From Chrysomallon squamiferum (Eukaryota; Mollusca; Gastropoda; Neomphalida; Peltospiridae), in contig CM022669.1 of NCBI GenBank assembly GCA_012295275.1, forward strand, positions 14,337,672-14,372,671: a stretch of DNA of 35,000 nt, in the 5' to 3' direction. This document shows, one piece after another, positions 10,813-21,850 of the stretch (positions are counted from its first letter, which is position 1; the number at the start of each line of letters is the position of its first letter). The notes beneath the pieces are model-generated. The model made no database searches. It saw only the letters and a program-made list of their open reading frames with translations, and was not told the DNA's origin. The position numbers and the translations under genes were made by a program.

Positions 10813-11521
10813 CTAAAACAAGTAAATTAAAGAATTAATAAACTGGATTTGCTGAAAACTAAAATTTTACATAGCTACATACTTACATAAATAAATTTAA
10901 TGACAGAACAAAACAATACAAAATGCATAAAGAAACACATAAACACTTTCTTAACAGATATATTTATATATACGTAAGTATATATCATACACGCGTATAC
11001 TTATATACACACGTACATACATTATATATACATACATACGTACAGGCACACACACACACGCATATATATATATATATATATATACATGCATACAAATTCT
11101 TATGTGCTTACATATATAAATATATACATACATACATACACAGATATAAAATTACTGTTGTTATAATATACACTGATTTTTTTCTTAATGCTTATTACAT
11201 ACTTTATAATATATTAATCCAGTATAAAAGGTATTTTACATTAAAAAAATACAGTGTAAATAGAACTGTCAAGAAATGTACATATTTAATTATCAGTAAA
11301 CGAATATTTGAAACTACACAATAACTTATATGTTTATGAAATACATTTATTAATAAAGGTTTGAAATGTAATGAAACTGTATTAAATGTCTGCATACGTG
11401 TGTACTAATGCAGATACTTACTTTCCTCTGAAGTTGCTTCGGGTTCAGCTGAAGTAGTAGCTCTGACAATGTAGGCAGCACCGACCAGCATGAGAAAGAT
11501 AACAAACAACCACGACCTCAT
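10691..11521 (-). CDS. Gene B: small secreted, Ser/Thr/Glu-rich, probably GPI-anchored peptide (2 coding exons)
   Basis: Exons 11521-11422 and 10812-10691 join in frame (222 bases, phase 1 intron of 609 bases) into 73 residues. Seen: residues 1-21 (MRSWLFVIFLMLVGAAYIVR then A) form a signal peptide with V-R-A at the cleavage site. Residues 22-49 hold 12 Ser/Thr, 7 Glu and 3 Pro and no Lys or Arg. Residues 50-73 run from a Cys-Pro spacer into a hydrophobic end (VQWLAFSLVSAFVV) with S48-G49 as a likely omega site. Known: signal peptide, small-residue omega site, short spacer and terminal hydrophobic segment define GPI-anchor precursors. CD52 and CD24 are vertebrate proteins of similar size and plan. 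Inference: a short glycosylated cell-surface peptide; no homology to CD52 is claimed. TSAEP and TSPEP form a repeat on the two sides of the junction. Alternatively the product is a secreted peptide with a C-terminal helix. I do not recognise a named family. Confidence 0.78.
10813..11421 (-). other. Gene B coding intron (phase 1, 609 bp)
   Basis: On the - strand it begins GTAAGTATC and ends TTACTTGTTTTAG. It contains TA/CA microsatellites at about 10950-11145, which give spurious Tyr/His/Thr frames. Confidence 0.8.
10950..11145. repeat. TA/CA/TACA microsatellite cluster
   Basis: Interleaved TA, CA and TACA units within the gene B intron, including a TA run at about 11061-11084. Confidence 0.9.
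11422..11521 (-). CDS. Gene B coding exon 1 (signal peptide and start of mature chain)
   Basis: The exon starts at ATG 11521-11519 with A at -3 and runs 100 bases to a perfect donor, GTAAGT, at 11421-11416. It encodes residues 1-33 plus one base. The composition is clearly more GC-rich than the flanks. Confidence 0.8.
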
Positions 11522-12015
11522 TGTGACAGCTTGTAAATCTGAAATCAAAGTTACAAGTCAGATTTTTTAATTTGTAAATACGTATTTGTAAATACGACCA
11601 GTCTAATTCAGTCTGATTTCTAACCTACACGTAATTAATTATCTCACGATTTTTTTCTTTTGTAAAAGTGATGTTGTCGTCGTGAAGATGAAGGGACACA
11701 GTAAATCAGATTTACAACCTCGTTTAACAGTGAGTCATGTGATCATTTCAATCAGCACTGAGGTTTGAAATCAAAATTATAAATATAGCATTAAAATAAT
11801 GTTTCCGTTAACTCTTTGCTATTGTGATAATCTTACAAATCTGAAATAGAATTTACAAATACTGGATTTTAAATACTATCTCACTTTCATGTTTGTAAAT
11901 GTGTAATCTTACAAATGTGAAATCAAAATTACAAATATTGGATTTTGTACAAATACTGTCGGTTTCATCCAAAATCTGAAATCAACATAGATCTGTTTTC
12001 GTTTGTAAGTGTGAT
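11521..12015 (-). repeat. Degenerate repeats carrying copies of the gene B 3' splice region
   Basis: Segments at 11521-11568, 11822-11872 and 11904-11946 are recognisably alike, with pieces near 11763-11785 and 11970-12015. They share the core ACAAATCTGAAATCAAAATT (+ strand) and a following TACTGGATTTT. The first copy is the real acceptor and leader of gene B. The second keeps a TTTCAG acceptor and a leader ending CACA, but has ATA where the start codon would be. Confidence 0.65.
11522..11538 (-). other. Gene B 5' UTR piece with upstream 3' splice site
   Basis: On the - strand a T-rich stretch ends CTTTGATTTCAG at 11539, followed by 17 untranslated bases and the ATG. This indicates that the start codon sits in an internal exon and that a non-coding exon lies further upstream (higher coordinates). 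Inference from splice consensus. Confidence 0.5.
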
Positions 12016-12574
12016 GACCTCTAAGAATTATTAAATTTGTCTAATATTTGACATGTCAAATCGTTTGTTTATGAAACTATAAATAAACAACCTCTGCCTC
12101 AGATGAAAAAAACTAAAATATAAACAAACTTTAAAAACTACAAGAATTAGATTTACGATAAGACAGTAAGACTGTGATTTATATTACAAGGTTATTGTAT
12201 CAAACGCAGAAGCACTGTCAGAATAAATTAAACTAAATTAACTGGAAGACACATGGCAGGGAAAAGGTAATAAATTAATTAGTACACAGATACAACATTA
12301 GTAAAATATGTAAAAAAAAAAAGAAAAGATGTAAAATAAAAATAAACGTGCAATCAATCTGCAGAAACCACTCAAATTTCCAAAACTGTTTATGTCAAAA
12401 CATCGTAATTAATAAATAGGCTAAATCGAATATTACTAATTCCAGAGATATGATTAATACAAGAAGATTGTTGTTATTGAAATAATTAGGTAAAATAGTC
12501 AATGAAATGTTCATTTTAAACAGTTTTTATAAATGTTTTACATTTATCGTTCGTTTTTCTCTGCACATCAGTGG

Positions 12575-12579
<5 letters not shown>

Positions 12580-12670
<91 letters not shown>
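12580..12670. repeat. (CT)n-(TA)n microsatellite next to the MITE
   Basis: About 68 bases of CT pass through TGTG into a TA run that directly abuts the left end of the transposable element at 12671. Confidence 0.97.
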
Positions 12671-13266
12671 CTGTATATACTTGTGTACAAGGCGACCTTA
12701 TGTATAAGTCGATGTGTATTTTAAGACCAAAAATCGCGTTATTTTAGGTATTACTTGTGTATAAGTCGACTGTAGATTCCAGGCACCGTCACTTTGTTTT
12801 CGATTTGTCGGTAGTGGATATTAATGACGATTGCAATATTATTTCACCAAATTCTTTACAATTACACAAGTGAGTTTTGTTTATGAAATTAGGACCGATA
12901 TTTAGTGCAATTTGGCAGAGAAGTCTGCATTCCTAGATCATTGCAAGACGCCGTAAGGCATAACGCCGTACTGACGTTTTTTTCGCTTTAAACTGTATTT
13001 TTATGTCATTAAACGGAAGAATATCATGTTTTACATTCATATTTGGTTTTATTATTTAATTTTTCAAAATTTTTTATACGATAAAATTATATTTTTGAAA
13101 AGCTGAAAGACCGCGATTATTTTAGATGCATCCCGTAGCAAAAAATAGTCAAAATGGCGACTCTTCAGCAACAGCTACAAAAGCATTACCTATGTATAAG
13201 TCGACCCCCAAAATATTACCTTAATATAGCCTCCCAAAAATTCGACTTATACACAAGTATATACGG
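12671..13266. mobile_element. MITE-like non-autonomous DNA transposon, 596 bp, TA target site
   Basis: The two ends form terminal inverted repeats of about 25 bases with three mismatches; both read GTATATACTTGTGTA on the inward strand. A TA dinucleotide flanks each side (12669-12670 and 13267-13268). The motif TATAAGTCGA recurs near both ends in either orientation (about 12703, 12761, 13195 and inverted at 13243). No transposase frame is present. A TA duplication and these ends fit the Tc1/mariner/pogo group, which is known to insert at TA; the exact family is not assigned. It landed in a TA microsatellite inside the inferred gene B intron. Confidence 0.85.
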
Positions 13267-13689
13267 TATTTAAAACAAAATTAATTCGTACATTTTTAAC
13301 TTAACTATGAATTAAAAACTTAAAACTGTATTCAGTATAACAACAAGCTTCATACTGCATTCATAAAATGTGAAATGGTTCGTATGTTACGTCTAAATAA
13401 GCATTTTCCTTTCTCAACAAATTAGGGTTTAATACGATTTTGAATAATTTCAAAAAAAAAAAAAAAAAAAAAGTAATAATCTAGGACTGTTTTCTCTCTC
13501 TTTCTCTCTTTTTTCATTATTATTATTATTATTATTTTTTTTTTTTTAAGAATATAAAAAAGAAAAACAAAAACATGTAGAATTATCCCCGTTTATATTT
13601 AGTCCTTGCCGTAATTTGATATGGAAATTGGTTAAAAAAAAGATCGGGAAGAAATAATCATACAGTTTTAAAATTACGACGATAAATAA

Positions 13690-13930
13690 CTAACGTTTTG
13701 CACGGGCTGGCTACCCAATAATTACACAACTCCGCCCCTTCTCGTTAGTAGCCCGGAGCGTCTTCCAGAACGGCGCAAAGCGTGTACGATACTCAGACAA
13801 ACTGTATGGATTTTCTGTCACAGTGTTGTGTATACCCTGACATCCACGAGTGTTGTTGTCGATGCTGATCGGAGTAAAACAATAACAAGCTGCAAGGAAT
13901 CGAAGTGTTTGCAAACAACGTGCTTTTTTA
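13690..13930. other. Repeat-free, GC-richer island
   Basis: Complex sequence with a CCAAT motif near 13713 and CCGCCCC near 13732 on the + strand. A 67-codon open frame on the - strand (13914-13711) starts with ATG but has no recognisable motif. This could be an alternative promoter, an enhancer or a small unrecognised exon. Nothing decides between these. Confidence 0.3.
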
Positions 13931-14044
13931 CCCTATAATAATAACTTAAATGGAGATTATGGTACATACGATGATGAAAAGAAGATAAAAGGAATAAGAA
14001 AACGAACTCGAATATGAGTAATCTGTTAACATAAATGTTATTAA

Positions 14045-14053
14045 TCTCTCTCT

Positions 14054-14141
<88 letters not shown>

Positions 14142-14182
14142 GGTCTCTCTCTCTTCTCTCTCTCTCTCTCTGTTTCTCAGGT
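14045..14182. repeat. (CT)n microsatellite
   Basis: About 135 bases of CT with a few interruptions. Confidence 0.97.
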
Positions 14183-14218
14183 ATATCATTGTATTTGTCA
14201 CTCTCTCCCGTGTGTCAG

Positions 14219-14219
14219 G

Positions 14220-14296
<77 letters not shown>

Positions 14297-14297
14297 C
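14219..14297. repeat. (CTAT)n tetranucleotide microsatellite
   Basis: About 19 nearly perfect CTAT units, separated from the CT tract by 36 unique bases. Confidence 0.97.
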
Positions 14298-14813
14298 CTC
14301 TTTCTATCTATCCATCTGTCTGTCTCTGACTGAATATCTCAACTCTCTTTCTCTCAATAATTATATTGTTAAAGCTATAGTTTAAAGGTACAAAATAATG
14401 TTGACGTTATTTATTAAATGCATGATCAAAAATATTAAGGTTGACATACGTTTCTCTTTCTCTAAGACACAATTATAACTATTCCTGATATTACAATTAA
14501 CCACAACAATATTTTTAGTTTTAGCCAAACAAAGACAATATTAAAATAACAAAAACTGATTTTAGTTAGAACGGAGTATTGATGAGTACGTAAATCTATT
14601 TCTTACTAACCAAAATAGCAGGTAAACAAAAAATCTAGCTCTAGGGAACAGTTCTAACTGAAATTAAATATTAACTAATAAAATTATGACATCCCGTGTA
14701 TCAACTCTAATAAATGAAATGCCAAATAAATACGACACGAGAAATTAAGCCAATTAATATGACAGCTTACAGAAACTAATATATTCTCTGGAATTTAAGC
14801 TGAAGTATATATC

Positions 14814-14845
<32 letters not shown>

Positions 14846-14909
14846 GCGTTAATAAATATAATTAAAAGCGTAACACAAAGTCTATTTAAATATCGACCTT
14901 ATGATGCAG

Positions 14910-15320
14910 AGTCTACATAATCATAGGCTGTGCTAAATCAAAAAGCTATGTCAACATAAATTTAGGCTGTGAAATGCTAGGTCTAGATAATTATAGGCTG
15001 TAGGCCGTTATGTCTACAGAAAGCTATGTCTACGCAAATAAAGGCAGTACAATGATAAATCAAGATAATTAGAGGCTGTTGAATGCTAGATCTACATAAT
15101 TATAGACTGCAGAATGTTTGGTTCACATAATTAATGGTTACTATTGCTAGATGTATATAATTATAAATTACTGAAGCTTAATTAATTAAAACTTGTTGAA
15201 TTCGAAATGTTCTTAATCAAAGGCTACTGAATAGTAGATCTACTTAATTGCAAGACACTGAATGCCAAGTCTACATAACTGCGGACTCCTGAATACTCGA
15301 TCTACTAAAATGTAGGCTTT
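14910..15320. repeat. Degenerate minisatellite, unit about 35 bp
   Basis: Roughly a dozen diverged copies of a unit containing TCTACATAATTATAGGCTG followed by a GAATGCTAG-like part. Unit length drifts between about 30 and 40 bases. No open frame follows the repeat. Confidence 0.8.
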
Positions 15321-15614
15321 TTTTTAATTATTATTATTATTTTTTTTTATAATCAAATATTTTTAAACTGTCTTCTGCAGAATAGAGAACCAAAATGGCG
15401 GCATATTCTTTTCTTTTTTTTTCAAAACCGTGTTAATTTGTTTCTTGTCAATAACACACAACCTTCGCGAATTAAATAATAATTTTTTTTCTTTTTTTTT
15501 TCTTCTTTTTTCTTTTTTTTTTTTAAATGAAGATAATCGGAATATCTAATATGAAAGGATAATATTTGCTTGGAAATTCAAATTTAAAGATAATCTTCTT
15601 GTTTTACGCTGCAG

Positions 15615-15712
15615 TCAGAAGCGCAAACAGTGCGAAATGTAACAAACATCGTGCTGTGTACTGTGTTAACTGTGGACTGTACTGTCCTTTGTCTTCGCCG
15701 TGTAATTAGAGA
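15615..15712 (+). other. Possible cysteine-rich exon or transposase remnant
   Basis: An acceptor-like TTTTACGCTGCAG is followed by an open frame of about 32 codons. It reads KCNKHRAVYCVNCGLYC then PLSSPCN and ends at a TAG. The C-x8-C-x2-C-x3-C-x5-C spacing resembles a zinc-binding knuckle such as the C-terminal cysteine-rich part of some piggyBac-type transposases. No partner exon was found. It may be a decayed fragment or chance. Confidence 0.2.
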
Positions 15713-16669
15713 TCCTGCAGCCGAGAAAAGTAATCTTCTTCCGAGAAAAATAATGTAAAAGATTTTTCTCTTGTTTGTCTGTACTAAGCTGTCTTACTCG
15801 AATTATTCAGCATTGTTGTACAAGCGCTAGATTTTAGACCGCTATGCACGAATTTCTAAATATTGTTAAAATTATTTTTAGTTCTTTTTTTTTTTTCGAA
15901 TTTCTTATTTTGCTAAACGGTTTCTAGAAGCTGGCCTCTTTCTTCTGTTTGAATTTCTCACATTGATAAAGTGTCTCTCTGTATTTTTAGTTTGTTCTCA
16001 TGGAATTTCTACATTTTATAATTTTAAACAAAGTCTAATCTGTTTCCACATTTTTTTTTTTTTTTCAACTTTATTCCTTAGATTTCATGTTTTATGTTTT
16101 AAAGTCGGGACTATAATTATCAAGAAACGGAAACGAAAACGTGGCTCATATTTTTTTTTTTTTTTTCTATTACATATATTTTTTTTTGTTTGTTAAGGAA
16201 TTTTTAAAAAACCCACTCGCACATAAATCGAAAATAAAACTGAATTATAGGAGCTATTCTCGAATTACGAAAGATATCAACGAATATTTGTGGGATATTT
16301 TTCTCAGCCTCATTTATTTTCTCTGCGTGATATATTATTTTTCACTTTTTATTTTATTTTTATTATTATTTTTATTTTTTTTAATTAATGACTTCCTCCT
16401 TACTTACTGCACCCTAAACCAAAGTTCAGTCGCACTTTCCAACGCGTTCATAATTCGAAATGCCTAAACTTAAACATTGCGAGATACACGTCAACAACGA
16501 ATCCAGCTTCACAGAACTATCAAAACACACTTCCATGTCCAAGCGGTAATAAAGATAAAAAAAAAAAAAAAAAATGTTTTTAATTATCTTCCCCATCTGA
16601 CTATGTACGGAAGAAGACAAAGGAAGAACATCAGAGAAGAACAACAGTACGTACACACACAGTAAGCAC

Positions 16670-17085
16670 TCGAGTTCTCCTACTACTCCGACGACGACGT
16701 ATTTGCCAATACGTTTCTCTTTGTTCGTTCATTACCTGACAGCAGTCAGCGCCGCAGGAAATAGATGAAGAGCCATTTCATTCTGACTGTCAGCTAATGG
16801 CTGTTTGCTTTCCAGAGCACGATGACACGACCAGAAATGTTACGACATTCACACAGGGAGAAGGACGAACGAGTTTGTTGATTACGTGATGCAAATATTG
16901 TCATTTTGCGAAGCTGTTAGATTTTTTAAAAAAAAGATAGACAGCGTTCGTTCAACCCCGAGGCATGTTTGGCTTGCAGGATCGGTTCTCCGCGGTGAAC
17001 CAAATCGAGTGACTTCCATTCCAGTGCGGATGTCGTACTGGAGTTTCGAAGAGAGGAAAATGCATTTTTCATGTCAGACAAAAAA
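16670..17085. other. Repeat-free island with octamer motif, no clear gene
   Basis: Complex, GC-richer sequence in AT-rich surroundings. It contains ATGCAAAT (16889-16896) directly followed by ATTGTC, a POU-type and a SOX-type core. An ATG-led frame of 67 codons at 16886-17089 has no recognisable domain. I read it as a candidate regulatory element. Confidence 0.3.
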
Positions 17086-17729
17086 ATAAATTAATAATAA
17101 TAATAAAAATAAAAATAAATAAGTAAAGAAAAAGAAAAAAGAAGGACTCTTTGCTAATCGATAAATGAAAGTCACGGAATTGCAACTGTAAGCTGTTTCA
17201 ATGACGTAATCATCTCATTACTTAAATATCTAACCATCAATCATTACTGTACATTTACTTACTGTCAGTATCACAACGAATGCCGGAAAATTATAAAGGT
17301 AAAAGACAATATATGTAAAGATGTAAAGGACATACATATACGTAAAACATATATAGTCATTATGTAACGAGAAAAAAACAACAAACCCCCCCCCCTGAAA
17401 ATGTCAATATAATACAATTACGTAGAGAGTAAATAAAATAATCTATCACATCTTTCGATTTTTAGGAATATAATTATTCTCTAATCTTCGTTTCTCATTA
17501 GATTTCATAATATCAGAAAGCCAATAATAATTTATCGTAATCACTCTGATAAATCTTATAGCATTAATTATTATGACGTTTATTATTATTTTTTAAATTT
17601 GTACATTAGTAGCTTTTTGTTTTTCATATTACAGACTGATCCTGTTTCCAAAAACGTTGCAGATATTGTTAATTCGTGATTGTATTATTATTTATATACG
17701 TATATATGGGTACATGAAAATCTCTTAAT

Positions 17730-17940
<211 letters not shown>

Positions 17941-18939
17941 TATGTATGTATGTATGTATGTCTGGACGAGACTGATACTATTTTATATCTTTCTTATTTA
18001 AGTGTATGTAAATGTGTTTGTGTGTGTGTGTGTGTCTGTATGTCTGTAAGTATGTGTGTATGTGTATGAGTCACGTGTCTATGGTTCTATATGGGTGTGC
18101 ACACACGATTATGTGTTCATTACACTCATTTAATTAAAATAAAAATAAAATCATGTAATTTTGTAATCAAACTGTAATTCATCCAGATTCTACTTTCTTT
18201 AATTTACTCCTCTTTTTTTTCAGTCTTTCTTTTCGTTCTGTATTTTTTAAAACATTCTTTTACTTCGTTATAATTTATTTAAAACTCTGAAAAAGGATTA
18301 CAGCAGTGAATGTAATAGAGTGCAGCTTAGACTCAGAAAAGTATCATTGTCACCCTCTTTGAAGACGAATCTCTCTCTTTATTATTTTTTTTTTCTTCTT
18401 CACTTAAATAAGAAAGCTATAAAATAGCATCAGCTATACTAATACAAAACTTGTATGCGGACTTGCCAATCTATCACTGAGTGGACAGTTGAAACATTGA
18501 TAAATACATGCACTTTCATTTCTCAGGCATATGATCCAAGAACTTAGGATTTGTACAAAATTCAGTGTTAGTCTGCAAGATAATTAATTAGTGATATGAC
18601 AGGACTCAGTGGTCTTGAAAGTCTAAGAAATTAGCCAAGCTTTGCTTTCAGTAGGTAAAATTCCTATGGCAGATGAGATGAATTAAAATAATTATCCTCT
18701 GTCTTGGACAGAACTCTCTGGCGAATTCTGAGGTTATGTTCACGATAGGCGTACTTGAATATAGTTAATTCTCTGCTGGAAACAGGCTAAATATTTACCC
18801 ACACATTAATTATTATTTGTTCATACTTTTATCATAGGAATTGTCTGGTGATCATAACACATACGTAAGATTTTGCTCTTCAAAACTGGTTGGAATGGGA
18901 AATTGTGGAATGAACAGCTATCTTAGTGAAAAATAGTTC

Positions 18940-19430
18940 TTATTTATTTAAACACTGCTCACACAGTATGGTCTTCCATACCCATACGGTGGCGGGGCCC
19001 TGCCTGGAACGGGAAATGCTAAATTAGAAGAATACTAAAACAGGCATCAAGCGAACCTCTTCAGCTGAGCACAACATTTTCGAAATAGATTTATAACGGG
19101 CAGACATAACCCCATATGAACATAACCCATTAAAATGAGAAGAAAAAGAAGAAAAAAAAAGAAGAAAATATAGATGCCATATTGTTGTGTCTGAAACAAT
19201 TTCACTAAGATGTTTATTGCAGTAACCTTTTGCGTGCGGTTTGCGAAATTCCCCCTTGTCAACGTGAAGCCGCATTATTACTGACTGATCTTCTTAAACA
19301 GAAAATCTGATTATATCACCGCTGACATCCTCGGCTATCTCTGTGAGTCATTGTCACGCTGGATAATTGGCGGACAATCACCTCGGTGCCGCTACTAACA
19401 TGGCCGAATTATAAAAACACTACAAAAATC
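18940..19430. other. Repeat-poor island, no gene seen
   Basis: Mixed sequence with local GC enrichment (GGTGGCGGGGCCCTGCC near 18990). Two overlapping - strand frames of 71-83 codons lack motifs and contain a purine run. It may be regulatory or neutral. Confidence 0.3.
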
Positions 19431-19727
19431 TTCTATAGTCGATTGGACACATCGAGTTGGCATGTTGTTCCGAGATCACTTTAAAATCATCATTTATAAG
19501 AGATTAGTTATACTTCTGTCGCTATTTTATCACGATCTTTCTTTCTGCTCTGGTTTGAAAAGCAAATAATCCGTTCCAATTAAAGGCAGTCCGGTCATTA
19601 ATTTTGTTCTGTGAACATCTGGCGTTATTTTTCTTACAGCAAGTTTAGACTATCTCCAAAAACATTCATGCGCCGTTTTTTCATACGCGCATCCGTGCAA
19701 GGTTAGTTAGTTCGTTTAAAAAACAAA

Positions 19728-19759
<32 letters not shown>
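19728..19759. repeat. Poly(A) tract
   Basis: About 30 consecutive A on the + strand following AAACAAAC. It could be a retroposon tail, but no SINE body or target duplication was recognised. Confidence 0.7.
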
Positions 19760-19760
<1 letters not shown>

Positions 19761-20477
19761 ATTTACGTCATACACATAATCATTTAGCTTGTTATTAAAT
19801 AGTTTAGCGTGTCGTTACTATAGCAATGCCTCAGTTTGTTCAGTTAATTTGCTTGAACTGAATTGATTTTAGAAATAAATTAAAAGGTGGCTTCGTGCAA
19901 ATGTCTCCAGCTGATAATTAATATACACCACGGTGTCTAGTCAAGGAAACGGGAAAGGGGTGAGAGGGTCATCGCAAAGGTGAATAAACTGCAGAGACTT
20001 TAATGTCTCCAAACAACGTTCATCAACAGTAAATGTATACGTACATCGTTTGACCTTAAAACATCGTTAGATTTGTTCGAACGCTGGAGAATACTTTTTA
20101 AAAGTTTACAATAAATGGATGGTTTTCTTTAAAAGCGCAGACGTTTGCGTTTTGTCGAGAAACGAATAAAATAGATTTTCTCATTTCGTCTGTCGAGTTT
20201 TTCATTTCGATAGTTCACACTCATGAATCAATGTGCCAAAAAAAAACTAGAGATAATGCCAGATGTTTTCAGCAAATACGTTTAAAGCGAGGAGCGTTTG
20301 GTTCATGCTATATGGGCTACGTTTTATGGCCTTTTTCCTTCTTTGTCAATGTGAGTTTTTTTTTTTTGTTGGATGTTTTTTTTTTTTTTAAATGTTTGTC
20401 TAACGTTCTTTTTATGTCGGTGTAAGGTTCACTGATGTTTATGCGTTTCCAAATGAATTACTAAGTTTATATTCTTA

Positions 20478-20815
20478 TATTAACAGCAGTAATAAAAACA
20501 GTAATAGCAACAGTATTACTACTACTAATAATAATAGTAACGGTAGTAGTAGTAATGGTAGTGGTAGTAGTAGTAGTATTGGCAGTGGTAGTAGTAGTAG
20601 TATTGGCAGTGGTAGTAGTAGTATGAAGAAATAGTAGTAGTGGTGGTAGTGGTAGTAGTAGTAATAATAACAATAATACTGGAATTTTTACTATTATTAT
20701 TATTACGTCTAGTATCACACTTATTACGAGCACTACTACTTCTACTGCAACTACAGCCACTATTATTACTATTATTACTACTACTATTACTCTACTACTA
20801 CTACTACTAAACAGT
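20478..20815. repeat. (AGT)n/(AAT)n trinucleotide array
   Basis: AGT, AAT and GGT units to about 20690, then ATT and ACT units to 20815. The strand sense inverts in the middle. Translations are poly-Thr, poly-Leu or poly-Val and not genes. Confidence 0.93.
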
Positions 20816-20929
20816 TCAGATAATGTATAGTACCATTTACTATCGATCAGTCTCGCGCTTTACTAAAAAATACCGATGTACTTTAACGATAATAACTCTT
20901 AACTTAATATATTGCTTTGTTCCTTCTTT

Positions 20930-21530
20930 TACAGTTTTCACACCGCAGCATGCTATTACGCGCTTTTAAACTGATAAAATTACACGGCACAAGGTTAGAG
21001 ACTACTCAAAAAAGCCTTCGGATTACTGTAATTACAAAGTTGGTTTCAAAATAGTTCTAGAACAAAGACCTATCATTATATCACAATAACATTTCTCGTC
21101 CTCTTGGATCTCAGCATTGTGTCTGAATACACTTTTTTCACAAGCTGCTGCTGCTGCTACTGAAAAACAAAGCGTGATGGATTGAAAACCTTTAATCGGC
21201 GACCCCTGGCGGTTTCTAGACTCTTGACACAGAGATAACGAGTGCAATGTATCGGTTTCTGACATGCTTCGTGGTAACGGACTATCTCTCTCTGGCTGTA
21301 TCACCATCTACGAGCTCTTCCGTTTAAGTGACGACGTAACAACATGAACAGATGTTCTTCTTGACACCAAGCAGCAGCAGTAGTAGTAGCAGCAGCAGTG
21401 CACTGCAGCGTCTCTCGCCCCAGCATGGAATCCCGAAGCATGTGAAAAATGGGATGAGTGTTTGTCAGAATTTAACGAGCTCAGACGCTGCTGCTGCACA
21501 GACATTAATTTTGAAATACTGAGATTTTAA
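20930..21530. other. Complex island with short CAG/CTG runs, no clear gene
   Basis: The - strand frame from 21505 to 21032 is open for about 157 codons apart from one TAG at 21310-21308, which is directly followed by ATG. The translation has no recognisable domain and includes Cys/Tyr runs from CTG/CTA repeats. It may be regulatory or a decayed exon. Confidence 0.25.
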
Positions 21531-21816
21531 TCTAGCTTTTCTTTTTTCTTTTTTTTTTTTCTTTCCTTGTCCGCTTAATCAGCTTGTTCATTTTTTATAA
21601 TTTTTTATTTTTTATTTTTTATCTTTTTTTTTTACATCGTCATGATGATCATCAGATTCGCTATCGTCATCATATTTTTAACATTTTCTTTTTTAATTTT
21701 TGCTGTTATTCTTCATCTTCTTTTTTTCCTTCATCATAATCGTTTTTCTTCTTGATAATGATCATCTTCAACACCAACATCGTGTTCTTCTTCTTTTGTT
21801 ACTGTTGCTGTAATTC

Positions 21817-21850
<34 letters not shown>

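Noticed and set aside
21032-21505. Two abutting - strand frames in one phase, separated by a single stop
   Set aside because: Suggested a broken gene, but there is no domain, splice context or coding-like composition beyond short CTG repeats.
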